Positions 36,218 to 45,417 of a DNA stretch of 64,000 bases are shown piece by piece. Positions within the stretch are counted from its first letter, which is position 1, and every line of letters starts with the position of its first letter. Position numbers and translations under genes: made by a program. Below the pieces are notes generated by a model. That model was given only the letters and a program-made list of their open reading frames with translations. It had not been told where the DNA came from and ran no database searches. This stretch comes from Desmospora profundinema (GTDB lineage Bacteria; Bacillota; Bacilli; Thermoactinomycetales; DSM-45169), in contig NZ_JAVDQG010000010.1 in assembly GCF_031454155.1 (NCBI RefSeq), positions 1 to 64,000 of the forward strand, read 5' to 3'.

Positions 36218-37063
36218 TCAATTGCTAACAACCGGAATCCATATTTCACTTGTGTGATCACGACTGCCCAGGATTTCCGGACCCTCTCCATGTTCATAAC
36301 CGGATGTGGGAAACCATTCTGAATAGATTCTTCCCCAAACCTCCTGTACTTCCGGCCAGTCGCCCGCCACTTCAAACACGGCCCATGTGAAAGCCGGAAT
36401 TTCCAGCTTCGTCAAGTGATCCGGACACTTTTGGGTCGTGGCAGCGGCAATATAATAATCCAGCTCCCCCTGTTCTGATCCCTCTTCAGAAAAGTTCGCA
36501 CAAACGTTTAGCGGGCCTAAAGGTTCAAGGTTGGAGAGTGCCTCGATTTGCGAAAGCGTCTCCTCACTGATGCTTTCCCATACTTGAACGATCTCCGGAT
36601 TGATTCCGCTGTTGATCAGCTTGACCCGTTTTTTGATCCCGACTACTTGAAAAGCATCCTTTTCCTCGATTCTATAGTTCATGACCGTTCCTCCCCTGAT
36701 CGATAGTTGGAAGGTGATAGGAGGATAAGCCTTCAGTAAATGGCCATTATTTCTTGCAGCAGTAGGGGTAACACCATGTAAGCTTCGGAAAGCCCTGGAA
36801 AACGCATCCGGCGAGTTGTATCCGTATTGAATCGCCACATCGATTACTTTTACGTGGGTATTTTTCAAATCAAACGCAGCCAAAGTCAGGCGCCGGCAAC
36901 GGATATATTCGGACAGAGTCACACCGGCGATAAAAGAAAACATTCGTTTAAAATGATACTCCGAACAGCAAGCAATCCTTGCGACTTCCCGATAGTCGAT
37001 GTCATTCGTCAGATTTTCTTCGATATAACTTAATGCGCCATTCATTCTTTCCAGCCAATCCAT
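36218..37063 (-). CDS. AraC family regulator with GyrI-like ligand domain
   Basis: A 281-residue activator-type regulator. The AraC DNA-binding domain is N-terminal (residues 5-105), with two helix-turn-helix units: the first around [20 protein letters not shown], the second ending in [19 protein letters not shown]. The C-terminal half (about 125-280) is a GyrI-like/AraC_E_bind domain that would bind small hydrophobic ligands, ending EIWIPVV. ATG 37063 lies 8 bp after GGGAGG; earlier codons are too close to it. Members often control multidrug transporters, but none adjoins. Confidence 0.88.
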   Translation of the reverse strand: MDWLERMNGALSYIEENLTNDIDYREVARIACCSEYHFKRMFSFIAGVTLSEYIRCRRLTLAAFDLKNTHVKVIDVAIQYGYNSPDAFSRAFRSLHGVTPTAARNNGHLLKAYPPITFQLSIRGGTVMNYRIEEKDAFQVVGIKKRVKLINSGINPEIVQVWESISEETLSQIEALSNLEPLGPLNVCANFSEEGSEQGELDYYIAAATTQKCPDHLTKLEIPAFTWAVFEVAGDWPEVQEVWGRIYSEWFPTSGYEHGEGPEILGSRDHTSEIWIPVVSN

Positions 37064-37162
37064 CACCATCACCTCCCATGCGTCTAGTATAGCAACAGCA
37101 GAAATCCGCCATCCGACAATTCATGCACCCGTTTGCAGGGTTGTTACTGTCCCATATCGAAG

Positions 37163-37205
37163 AAAAAGCTTCCCACAAGTTCAATGAACTCATGAGAAGC
37201 TTTTT
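37163..37205. terminator. Hairpin left of the island, possible original groEL terminator
   Basis: AAAAAGCTTC pairs with GAAGC(TTTTT), with inner partial pairing around CCCACAAGTTCAATGAACTCATG. A related hairpin with the same GCTTCCCA(C/T)AAGTT...CTCATG core lies at 41125-41175, beside groEL. The interval 37064-37383 holds no gene apart from these sites. Confidence 0.6.
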
Positions 37206-37236
37206 ACATCTGATTGAATCTACGTTTGGGGGAGGG

Positions 37237-37255
37237 TTACATCATGCCGCCCATG
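37237..37255. repeat. Left 19-bp direct repeat (copy of the groEL 3' end)
   Basis: The 19 bases ttacatcatgccgcccatg here are identical to 41262-41280, which are the stop codon and last codons (MGGMM) of groEL. No other groEL sequence is present at this end. The pair flanks a 4-kb stretch of distinct composition, as left and right attachment sites would. Confidence 0.65.
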
Positions 37256-37309
37256 ATAAGCTGCCGGGATTCGCGGATGATTAATCACATGTTTCAAACA
37301 TAAGAGATA

Positions 37310-37385
37310 AAAAAACGGACGAGGATAAACCCTGTCCGGTTTGCCCGCCAGCTGGCGGGCTTATATTTGGTCTTATCCGTTTTTT
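37310..37385 (-). terminator. Terminator region after the 109-aa gene
   Basis: An outer AAAAAACGGA...TCCGTTTTTT pairing encloses a perfect 18-bp palindrome GCCCGCCAGCTGGCGGGC (37345-37362). It begins at the stop of the leftward gene 37384-37713. Confidence 0.65.
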
Positions 37386-37713
37386 ATCCCATAACAGTAT
37401 ACAATATCGTCCCGGCGATAGCTGCGATCAATGACCAATACAGAATCGCTTGCCACCATGAATAATCCCGGAACCGCTGCGGGAATGTCCGCCCAATTAT
37501 AGCCCAACCGAACATCACCAAAACTAATAACCCGATAAACCTGAAACCAACATACGGGATCAAATTAAACAGATAAGCAAGAGAGAGAGCAGCCAGTAAA
37601 ATTACACCTCGAATCAATAATCCGGTCGTGCTTTTACTGAAGATCGCCAAAAAATCACCCCACTCTGCATTTCCATGTACAAGCCATGGTATAAGTTCCC
37701 AAGCAAGTGACAC
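37384..37713 (-). CDS. Membrane protein of unknown function (island)
   Basis: A 109-residue frame with three or four hydrophobic helices (GVILLAALSLAYLFNLIPYV, FIGLLVLVMFGWAIIG, ILYWSLIAAIAGTILYTV). The only start is GTG 37713 without a clear ribosome-binding site, so it may be 5'-truncated. I do not recognise the family. It is the last of three leftward genes in the island, after a 41-aa peptide gene and a secreted protein gene, with a terminator on each side. Chance expression or decay is possible. Confidence 0.4.
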   Translation of the reverse strand: MSLAWELIPWLVHGNAEWGDFLAIFSKSTTGLLIRGVILLAALSLAYLFNLIPYVGFRFIGLLVLVMFGWAIIGRTFPQRFRDYSWWQAILYWSLIAAIAGTILYTVMG

Positions 37714-37776
37714 AAGCTGCGCATGATGCCCGGGTCGGGTCCAGTATACATGTTGTACAAAGCTATTCCATTGAAA

Positions 37777-37806
37777 AACCGGACGGGGTTTTATCCCCGT
37801 CCGGTC
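37777..37806 (-). terminator. Terminator of the 41-aa peptide gene
   Basis: A perfect stem CCGGACGGGG with CCCCGTCCGG around a TTTTAT-type loop, with T-rich sequence leftward on the minus strand. It starts 20 bp past the stop at 37826. Confidence 0.75.
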
Positions 37807-37825
37807 GGTCTTGGTCTTTATTTCT

Positions 37826-37951
37826 CTATGTACCTTTAATGATTTCCGTTGAATCTGTCACAATGCCGAATACAGCGGCGATGTAAAAGAAGGCCATGAC
37901 TAGTACTACAACAGCTACGACACCAATCAAAACCTTTACCCATTTAGACAT
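37826..37951 (-). CDS. 41-residue single-helix membrane peptide (island)
   Basis: ATG 37951 is preceded by AAGGAGG at ideal spacing, and TAG 37826 is followed by a terminator. The product has MSKWVKV, then a hydrophobic helix of about 20 residues (LIGVVAVVVLVMAFFYIAAV), then a polar tail with TDSTEIIKGT. It begins 12 bp after the stop of the secreted-protein gene, so both are one transcript. Unrecognised. Its size and topology recall small immunity or holin-like proteins, but that is only resemblance. Confidence 0.6.
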   Translation of the reverse strand: MSKWVKVLIGVVAVVVLVMAFFYIAAVFGIVTDSTEIIKGT

Positions 37952-37963
37952 TGCAATACCTCC

Positions 37964-38623
37964 TTAACGTACAATCCAGTATCCCCATCTAGATTTTCCG
38001 ATTCTCTTTTCAACTCTTTGTTCCACATTCATGACAGTGATCCCTTCCCAATGCAATTTTATCTTCAACTTCCAATATACCTCAGCACCAACCCATTTCC
38101 CTTCTTTCCATGCCGTAACTGCACCGTGTGATGCTGACATCGCAGGGTTGTAAATTTTTTCCCACGCCCCTTTTGAATGTATTCTTGTAACCTTTTTACC
38201 ATCATGATTGTACTTGACCCAGACTTGAAACTGGGCCATAGTGCCAGCAACTCCCATCCATTTGAATTTCTTTGTGTAACTAGTACGACATGGTTTTCTT
38301 TTCTTCTTACATGTCTTAGCCTTTAGGAGTTCTGCTTCATCCATCTCAATGGACTCTTCCATCTCTTTGAACATTGCGGCGTACTTCTCCGGGTCAGGGT
38401 TGTTAATTTGATCGAGGATTTTTGCTTGGTCTGTTTTCGGCAGGTTGGTAAATTCTTTAGCTACATCCTCTGCGTCTGGATCATCTTTTGCTTTTTCATC
38501 CAGCCATTGAAGGTATTTCTCCGCAGTCCACAGCTCTTTCTGTGTATCAGCGTATGTAGAGCCGGGAGAAATCATAACCATCAAAAGAGCAAAAGACAAA
38601 AATACAACCCAAAATCTTTTCAA
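37964..38623 (-). CDS. Secreted protein of unknown function (island)
   Basis: A 219-residue protein with a classical signal peptide (MKRFWVVFLSFALLMVMIS, cleavage probably after STYA). The mature part has an acidic helical N-terminal third (residues 27-95), a basic CKKKRKPC pair of cysteines near residue 108, then a Trp- and Lys-rich beta-like region ending WGYWIVR. No family recognised. The start is 290 bp from the divergent XRE-TPR regulator. RRNPP systems often control adjacent secreted products, so this is a candidate target. Effector, bacteriocin or toxin roles are speculative. Confidence 0.6.
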   Translation of the reverse strand: MKRFWVVFLSFALLMVMISPGSTYADTQKELWTAEKYLQWLDEKAKDDPDAEDVAKEFTNLPKTDQAKILDQINNPDPEKYAAMFKEMEESIEMDEAELLKAKTCKKKRKPCRTSYTKKFKWMGVAGTMAQFQVWVKYNHDGKKVTRIHSKGAWEKIYNPAMSASHGAVTAWKEGKWVGAEVYWKLKIKLHWEGITVMNVEQRVEKRIGKSRWGYWIVR

Positions 38624-38696
38624 ACCATAACACTCCTTAAAATTGGTTTTTCTTGCATGGCAATTCTACCATGGATTATACCTATTGGGAATACTT

Positions 38697-38784
38697 TCGA
38701 TGTTTTAAAAATTCTACATTATACGACGCTTTTTGACAACAAAAAATGGGCCTTTTTGCCCCGATTTCGATCAATGTTTTAAAA
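38697..38784. promoter_or_regulatory. Direct repeats in the divergent promoter region
   Basis: TC(G/A)ATGTTTTAAAA occurs at 38697-38710 and again at 38771-38784, 74 bp apart, in the AT-rich space between the secreted-protein gene and the regulator. They could be operator sites; nothing else explains them. Confidence 0.35.
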
Positions 38785-38791
38785 CCTGTAT

Positions 38792-38808
38792 TTCCATTTT
38801 GTATGGAA
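38792..38808. promoter_or_regulatory. Inverted repeat upstream of the RRNPP regulator
   Basis: A perfect 6-5-6 palindrome, TTCCAT-5 nt-ATGGAA, lies 109 bp before the regulator start. It has the size of a homodimer operator. Binding by the adjacent XRE domain is a guess. Confidence 0.35.
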
Positions 38809-38916
38809 GTATATTTTGTAAACTTTTCTCGATTTTATTGATGTGCCCTATTCCATTTTTCGTAAAAAGGGGATAGAATAAAGATATCTCTGCACTCAAG
38901 GGGAAGGTGGTATGTT

Positions 38917-40251
38917 ATGAGAACTGTCGAACTTCAAGAAATCGGCGAAATTATAAGGAAGATTCGAAAGCGGCGCGGACTCCGATTGGAAGATTTGGCG
39001 GACGACAACATCTCCGTCGCCACCATCAGTAATATTGAACGTAGCGTGCCCCATGTCAGCATGGAAAAAGCCCTGTATCTATTGGACAAGCTTAACATCG
39101 AAACCAGTCAAATCCCGTATCTCTTAACCCAAGAGGAAAAAGAAATGAGACGGATTCAGTTAGAACTCGAAACCGTCGAATCTCTTTGGAAACTCAAACG
39201 CTACGAGAAAGCAGTAAATAAGATCGAAGATTTAGACTTGGATGATGCCCACCCCTTCGCCGCTACTGCTGCGTATTTGAAGGGGAAATGTCTCATTGAT
39301 AAAGGTAAAACGAAACAGGCGGAACGGTCATTATATAACGCCATCAAACTAGCCAATCAAAATCCCTACAACAATAGCACCAACGTTGAAGCCGCCAGTT
39401 TTTGCGAACTAGCAATTATCGCTTATGTACAAAATGATTTGGATGGGGCGCTCCAATTCGTCAATAGTGCGTGGGGGGCTTTTCAGAAAGACGGGGATCG
39501 GCAGTACATTCGTTTTATTATCCACGTAAACAAAGCCATTTATCTGGAGAAGCTGGGCCGAATCAATGAAGGCATGCGCGTGATAGAAGCAATATGGGAT
39601 TCTCTTTATGAGATTGATGAAGTGGAAACCCTCCTCACCTTTTATTGGCTGCGTAATGAGTTCATGCGCCGAACGGGAGCCTTTGAGGATGCTGTGGAAT
39701 ATATTCATAAAGGGTTACCGTTGGCCGTTCGCAACAATCAATATAAGTTCATTTTCGAGTTCTGGACTCAATTGGGCTGTATTTATACGAGCCTTGATGA
39801 GAAAGAAAAAGCGGAATCGTGCTTTGATACCGCACTAAATGTAAATGAATTGTTACCGGATCCAAAGGTGGCTTCCACCACTTATACCAAACTAGGCACT
39901 CTCTATATGCAACAAAATAAACTTGCAGAGGCGAAAGAAACTATCAATCAAGCAATCAATATCTCCGATAAGTACAACGATGTTCCACGCCTAACCTATG
40001 CATTGATGCTTATGGGTGATTTGCTGAAAAATAGAAAAGAAGACCAAGATGCGATCACATATTATCAACGCTCCCTTGAGCTATCACAAAAGCACCATTT
40101 AAAGTACAGAGAGTACAAGCTATTGCTTAAACTCGCGCAATGCTGGCACCAATTGAATGAGCAGGAATTTCAAAAGTGTATCCGGAATATGTATGAAGTA
40201 AAAGTCGAACTAATCAACAAGGAGGGTGACATTTTTGAGGAACAAGATTAA
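38917..40251 (+). CDS. XRE-TPR peptide-responsive regulator (RRNPP type)
   Basis: A 444-residue regulator with an N-terminal XRE helix-turn-helix (about residues 8-62: IGEIIRKIRKRRGLRLEDLA, then SVATISNIERSV) and a long TPR solenoid (about 80-430) with clear repeats such as FIFEFWTQLGCIYTSLDEKEKAES and STTYTKLGTLYMQQNKLAEAK. This layout is that of NprR/PlcR-like receptors for imported signalling peptides. GGGAAGGTGG precedes the ATG. The next gene, starting 17 bp before this stop, is a secreted pro-peptide. DNA is more AT-rich than nearby housekeeping genes, suggesting transfer. Confidence 0.85.
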   Translation: MRTVELQEIGEIIRKIRKRRGLRLEDLADDNISVATISNIERSVPHVSMEKALYLLDKLNIETSQIPYLLTQEEKEMRRIQLELETVESLWKLKRYEKAVNKIEDLDLDDAHPFAATAAYLKGKCLIDKGKTKQAERSLYNAIKLANQNPYNNSTNVEAASFCELAIIAYVQNDLDGALQFVNSAWGAFQKDGDRQYIRFIIHVNKAIYLEKLGRINEGMRVIEAIWDSLYEIDEVETLLTFYWLRNEFMRRTGAFEDAVEYIHKGLPLAVRNNQYKFIFEFWTQLGCIYTSLDEKEKAESCFDTALNVNELLPDPKVASTTYTKLGTLYMQQNKLAEAKETINQAINISDKYNDVPRLTYALMLMGDLLKNRKEDQDAITYYQRSLELSQKHHLKYREYKLLLKLAQCWHQLNEQEFQKCIRNMYEVKVELINKEGDIFEEQD

Positions 40252-40369
40252 GATTTCACTAGCTGTTATTCTTGTTTTCACTTCTTTCCTTGCGTTCTCA
40301 ACTCCCCAAAATCACCACACAATTTTGACAGATGAGCTGTCTCCATTAAGTGAACCCATAAGAACATAA
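40235..40369 (+). CDS. Signalling pro-peptide of the RRNPP pair (Phr-like)
   Basis: A 44-codon gene from TTG 40235, preceded by AAGGAGGGTGA and overlapping the regulator by 17 bp. The N terminus is a secretion signal (basic RNKIKIS, hydrophobic LAVILVFTSFLAFS), and the polar C-terminal part ends in ELSPLSEPIRT. Size, export signal, TTG start and coupling to an XRE-TPR gene match Phr/NprX-type quorum-sensing precursors. The mature signal is probably the last 5-10 residues; exact processing is unknown. A terminator follows at once. Confidence 0.75.
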   Translation: MRNKIKISLAVILVFTSFLAFSTPQNHHTILTDELSPLSEPIRT

Positions 40370-40372
40370 AAA

Positions 40373-40402
40373 AACCGAGCAGGGAAAAGTCCCTTGCCCG
40401 GT
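40373..40402 (+). terminator. Terminator of the regulator-peptide operon
   Basis: AACCGAGCAGGGA pairs with TCCCTTGCCCGGTT (one mismatch) around a 4-nt loop, followed by TGTCTTG. It begins 4 bp past the peptide stop. Confidence 0.7.
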
Positions 40403-40431
40403 TGTCTTGCCTCTATAATGACCATTATACC

Positions 40432-40461
40432 AAAAAAAGCCGGGGAATCCATCCCCGGCTT
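40432..40461 (-). terminator. Terminator of the amidase remnant
   Basis: On the minus strand AAGCCGGGGA/TCCCCGGCTT pairs around ATGGAT and runs into seven T. It follows the stop at 40470. Confidence 0.8.
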
Positions 40462-40469
40462 CGTTGTTC

Positions 40470-41075
40470 CTATTCGATTGGCAAAATGAACGCTTCAAAC
40501 CCTTTTCCCTTCAGTCGTTTTACCTGATCCTCTGCATTCCCTCGATGCTCATACGATCCAGCCACCACTCGATATTTAGCCTTACCCGTAGAAGGACTGG
40601 GGGACGGTGTCGGAGCCGGTACCGTCTTCTTCTTCAACCCTTCCGTCCGAGCGATAGCATCAGCATGTGCCACCGCCACCTCCTGGAGGAAAGAAGACTT
40701 CTTCAGGAGGTCCGCGTCCTTCTTAGTGTCGATGAAAAGGTTCTCGGTCAGACATGCCTTCATCTTCGTTGCTCGGACAACGTGAATCCGGCCTCGCGCT
40801 GCCTGAGTGTCCACCTTCCGGCCCCGATCCCGCAGACCGTATTTTTTCAATACCGGTGACATCGCCTGATGGATGTTCCGTTGCAACAAGCCGGCACTTT
40901 ACGGGTGAGCGTTAGAAACCACAAACCACTCAAAGCCAGTGCCGCCCCCTGCCTTAACATGGATAGAAACGAACAAGCCGTCTTTGCTTGATTGGCGATG
41001 TCGCACCGTTTCTGGAGAGACACGCATACGTCCTTATTAGCAGAAAGCTGGAGTAAACCGGAGATTATGGAACGA
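40470..41075 (-). pseudogene. Broken N-acetylmuramoyl-L-alanine amidase with SPOR domain
   Basis: The intact 3' frame (40470-40889) encodes the end of an Amidase_3 enzyme (IHQAMSPVLKKYGLRDRG, ATKMKACLTENLFIDTKKDADLL) and a Pro-rich linker leading to a SPOR-like tail (YRVVAGSYEHRGNAEDQVKRLK). Upstream, homologous pieces appear in other frames: FVSIHVKAGGGTGFEWFVVS-like sequence and SLQKRCDIANQAK, the zinc-binding half. At least one frameshift and an in-frame stop separate them. Such amidases are common phage endolysins or cell-wall hydrolases, so this supports a prophage origin of the island. Confidence 0.7.
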
Positions 41076-41124
41076 CCTAGACATAAGGACGACGAAATAC
41101 GTATCCTTCCCATCACAAAGTCAA

Positions 41125-41176
41125 TGAAAAAAGAGGCTTCCCATAAGTTTGCACAGCTCATGGAAAACCTCTAATT
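41125..41176. terminator. Hairpin downstream of groEL (island side)
   Basis: GAGGCTTCCCATAAG...CTCATGGAAAACCTC forms an imperfect hairpin followed by TAATTTTT on the plus strand. It resembles the hairpin at 37163-37205 in its GCTTCCCA...CTCATG core. Confidence 0.45.
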
Positions 41177-41261
41177 TTTCGTTACCCGATGTTACCCTTT
41201 TGTTGCCCTTTAGGGTTATTTAAATAAACATCGCTGTTGTATCAAGGGTGAGGGGCAGTCT

Positions 41262-42917
<1,656 letters not shown>

Positions 42918-42956
42918 CTATGTAGGGGATTTTCTATTGGTAAGGGTTGGCCAGAA

Positions 42957-43238
42957 TCAGTCGACGACGGCCAGAATGTCGCTCTCCCGCAGGATGAGGT
43001 ATTCCTTGTCGCCTACTTTTACTTCCGTGCCCGCATATTTGGAGAAAATCACGCGGTCACCTTCATTCACTTCCAGCGCCACTTTCTGGCCGTTTTCATA
43101 GCGGCCGGTACCAACTGCAATCACGCGACCCTCTTGGGGCTTTTCCTTCGCCGTCTCCGGCAAGACAATCCCACTGGCGGTTGTCTCTTCTTTCTCGACT
43201 GCTTCGAGAACGACACGATCTCCCAACGGTTTGATCAC
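42957..43238 (-). CDS. groES: Co-chaperonin GroES
   Basis: A 93-residue lid for the GroEL ring. [17 protein letters not shown] opens the beta barrel, [18 protein letters not shown] forms the mobile loop, and [19 protein letters not shown] is the standard end. I chose GTG 43238 because the homologous sequence starts there and GGAGGGTG lies upstream; the frame continues upstream without homology into the CIRCE region. groEL follows after 54 bp. Confidence 0.98.
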   Translation of the reverse strand: MIKPLGDRVVLEAVEKEETTASGIVLPETAKEKPQEGRVIAVGTGRYENGQKVALEVNEGDRVIFSKYAGTEVKVGDKEYLILRESDILAVVD

Positions 43239-43279
43239 GACAAAACACCCTCCTTCACGAGGTGGATATTTTCGGCTTG

Positions 43280-43306
43280 TTAGCACTCAACTGATTCGAG
43301 TGCTAA
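43280..43306 (-). promoter_or_regulatory. CIRCE element (HrcA operator) of groESL
   Basis: A perfect TTAGCACTC - 9 nt - GAGTGCTAA palindrome about 40 bp before groES. It is the HrcA-binding heat-shock operator, so groESL should be repressed by HrcA at normal temperature. Confidence 0.98.
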
Positions 43307-43426
43307 CACCATAAACAATGATATATGGACCGGTTCCATTTTGCAAGCCCTTCCTCTGAAAAAAATCACCGGATTGTTTCCTGCAAGCAAATAACCCTGT
43401 GCTGGCAGGAAACACCGGTCATTTCC

Positions 43427-44242
43427 TTAATCCCGAGGCTCCTCACCCCAATCGTCATCCGGGCGGATCACCGCCCCCCGTTCTCGCCACGACTGTTCAA
43501 CCGCTTCCTCTTCCGCTTTCATCTTACGGTAAATGCGCATGGAAAAAAGGATGCTCACCTCATAAAGAGCGATCAACGGAATCGCCACCAGGATGTTGGA
43601 AATAAAATCGGGCGGCGTAATCATGGCAGCCAGCACCACCATCGCCAAATAGGCAAACTTCCGCCCTTTTTTCAAGATCTCCGGGTTGAGGATCCTCAGC
43701 CGTGTCAAAAAGAGAATAATCACAGGAAGTTCAAACAACAAACCGATCGGGATGACGATCCGGAAGAGAAATCGGAAAAACTCGTACATTCCATACGTCT
43801 CCGTCGCCCCTAGGGAAGCGGTCAAGGTCGTCAGAAAACCGATGATAAAAGGGAATATCAGAAAATAACCGAACAGCAACCCCGCTACGAGCAACAAGAC
43901 GGAGACCGGAATGTAACCCAGCGTCACCCGCCTCTCCTGATCGGTAAGCCCCGGCCGAACAAACCGCCACGCTTGATACAGAGCGACAGGAGAAGTCAGT
44001 ACCAAACTTACCACAAACGCAAACTGCATAAAGATGCTGATGGTTTCTCCCGGGGAAAAAATGTGAAGTTCCAGATTGCGTCCCATGGTGCCGCTCAAAA
44101 TGTCCGCTTTCATCCAATCGATGATCGGTTTGGCACTTACAAACCCGACGATCAAAAACACGACGAAAAACGCGAATACCCACAGGATTCGCGTTCGCAT
44201 TTCAGACAGATGTTCCGTCCAACGCTTATCTTGATCCGTCAT
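43427..44242 (-). CDS. tatC: Sec-independent translocase TatC
   Basis: A 271-residue, six-helix TatC, the receptor that recognises twin-arginine signals. The N-terminal HLSEMRTRILWVFAFFVVF contains the conserved LxELRxR-type motif; SPGETISIFMQFAFVVSLVLTSPVALYQAWRFVRPGL and the P-loop region PFIIGFLTTLTASLG follow. GGAAGG precedes ATG 44242. The usual companion tatA is not adjacent; upstream is a repeat array, then rex. In Bacillus tatAy-tatCy lie next to rex, so tatA may have been lost or moved. Confidence 0.95.
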   Translation of the reverse strand: MTDQDKRWTEHLSEMRTRILWVFAFFVVFLIVGFVSAKPIIDWMKADILSGTMGRNLELHIFSPGETISIFMQFAFVVSLVLTSPVALYQAWRFVRPGLTDQERRVTLGYIPVSVLLLVAGLLFGYFLIFPFIIGFLTTLTASLGATETYGMYEFFRFLFRIVIPIGLLFELPVIILFLTRLRILNPEILKKGRKFAYLAMVVLAAMITPPDFISNILVAIPLIALYEVSILFSMRIYRKMKAEEEAVEQSWRERGAVIRPDDDWGEEPRD

Positions 44243-44271
44243 AGCCATCCTTCCTTCTCCGACCCAGGCAT

Positions 44272-44565
44272 GAGAACGTGTTTAGTCAATCCATAGGGCG
44301 AAACCCCGGATCGGTTTGGCTGTCTTCGTTTCGCTGTAAAAAGCGCATAGCGAGACCAGGGAATAAAAGTAACCCTGGCGAGACTGGTGCTCTGTGAGTG
44401 CATAGCGAGACCGGGAGCGAAGTGACCTAGGCGAGATTGGTGCTCTGTGAGTGCAAAGGCGAACCAAAAGCCACACTGACCCTCTCTCGTTCTTGCAGAA
44501 AATTGAGTGAACAGACAGTCCATAGGCGAGCCCCGTTTCGGTCTTCGTTTCATTGCACAACAGCG
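44272..44565. repeat. Dispersed repeat, copy B, with internal tandem units
   Basis: The interval between tatC and rex matches 5746-5860 and contains internal repetition: a unit beginning GCATAGCGAGACC at 44345, again at 44400, with a partial third at 44453 (period 53-55 bp), each ending in GAGA(C/T)TGGTGCTCTGTGAGT. A further degenerate partial copy of the start (CAGTCCATAGGCGA...GTCTTCGTTTC) occupies 44515-44560. Open frames here are repeat-derived, not genes. Confidence 0.7.
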
Positions 44566-44575
44566 TTTTTCTGGA

Positions 44576-45256
44576 TTACTTTTGGTCGTCCCTCTCCCCC
44601 ATCTCCAGAACCGGAACATCCTCATCCGTGGGAAAGTTTTTCAAGAAGTAAATCAAGGCTTGCAATTCAATGGTGAGATCGATATTGTGCATCCGTACAT
44701 GGGGTGGAACCGTCAAACGGGCTGGCGTGAAATTTAAAATTCCTCGGATCCCGGCATCGACAATCATATCCGTCGTGCTCTGAGCGACGCCGGCGGGAAC
44801 CGTCAGGATGGCCACCTCCACTTGATGTAAGTCGACCACTTCCTGGAAGCGGTCCATAGGAAAAACCGGGATGCCGTCCACTTCTTTGCCCACCTTGGTG
44901 ATGTCGGAATCAAAACCGGCCACGATTTTGGTATTATGGCTCCGGTAAAAATTATACCCCAACAAGGCGGTTCCCAAGTGACCCACCCCGACCAGGACCA
45001 CATTGGTCACCTCATCCTGGCGCAGGAAATCCCGTAAAAACTGCAGCAAGTAATTAACGTTGTATCCATACCCCTTCTTTCCCAATTCACCCAGATAGGA
45101 AAGGTCCCTCCGGATCGTAGCCGGGTCAATCTGCAGGGCATCACTTAACTGGGAGGATGAAACCCGCTTTTTCCCGATTGCGTGTAATTTCTCCAGATAT
45201 CGATAATAAAGGGGCAACCGTTTGGCGGTCACCTGGGGTATTTTCCCTTCAGACAT
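44576..45256 (-). CDS. rex: Redox-sensing transcriptional repressor Rex
   Basis: A 226-residue repressor that senses the NADH/NAD+ ratio. The winged helix covers about residues 5-75 ([20 protein letters not shown], then [26 protein letters not shown]); the Rossmann domain starts with [19 protein letters not shown]. The end has the domain-swapped helix ([14 protein letters not shown]). ATG 45256 is preceded by TCGAGGAC and matches the usual N terminus; the frame runs a few codons further up. Rex typically represses fermentation and respiratory genes at low NADH. Confidence 0.97.
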   Translation of the reverse strand: MSEGKIPQVTAKRLPLYYRYLEKLHAIGKKRVSSSQLSDALQIDPATIRRDLSYLGELGKKGYGYNVNYLLQFLRDFLRQDEVTNVVLVGVGHLGTALLGYNFYRSHNTKIVAGFDSDITKVGKEVDGIPVFPMDRFQEVVDLHQVEVAILTVPAGVAQSTTDMIVDAGIRGILNFTPARLTVPPHVRMHNIDLTIELQALIYFLKNFPTDEDVPVLEMGERDDQK

Positions 45257-45344
45257 CATGTCCTCGACCCCCATCGGTTTATCGCTTTTCATTTATCGTG
45301 CATCCATATAACCCGTATCTTAAGGAAGGACTGATATCCTTCCC

Positions 45345-45415
45345 GCATCCAATCCGGGTCTTACAGTCGTCTTCTGTTTCGGCAACAAGTAAACCCGGCA
45401 ACAAAAGTGACCTAC
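45345..45415. repeat. Dispersed repeat, partial copy C
   Basis: CGGGTC..GTCGTCTTCTGTTTCGGCAACAAGTAAACCCGGCAACAAAAGTGACCTA shares the order and spacing of blocks with copies A and B (GTCTTC..TTTCG, then AAAAGTGACCTA). It lies between rex and the molybdopterin-binding gene. Confidence 0.45.
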
Positions 45416-45417
45416 CA

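Noticed and set aside
44239-44625. Open frames of 92-128 codons between tatC and rex
   Set aside because: They translate the repeat array (repeated ALTEHQSR-like segments) and have no start signals; they are products of the tandem repeat.
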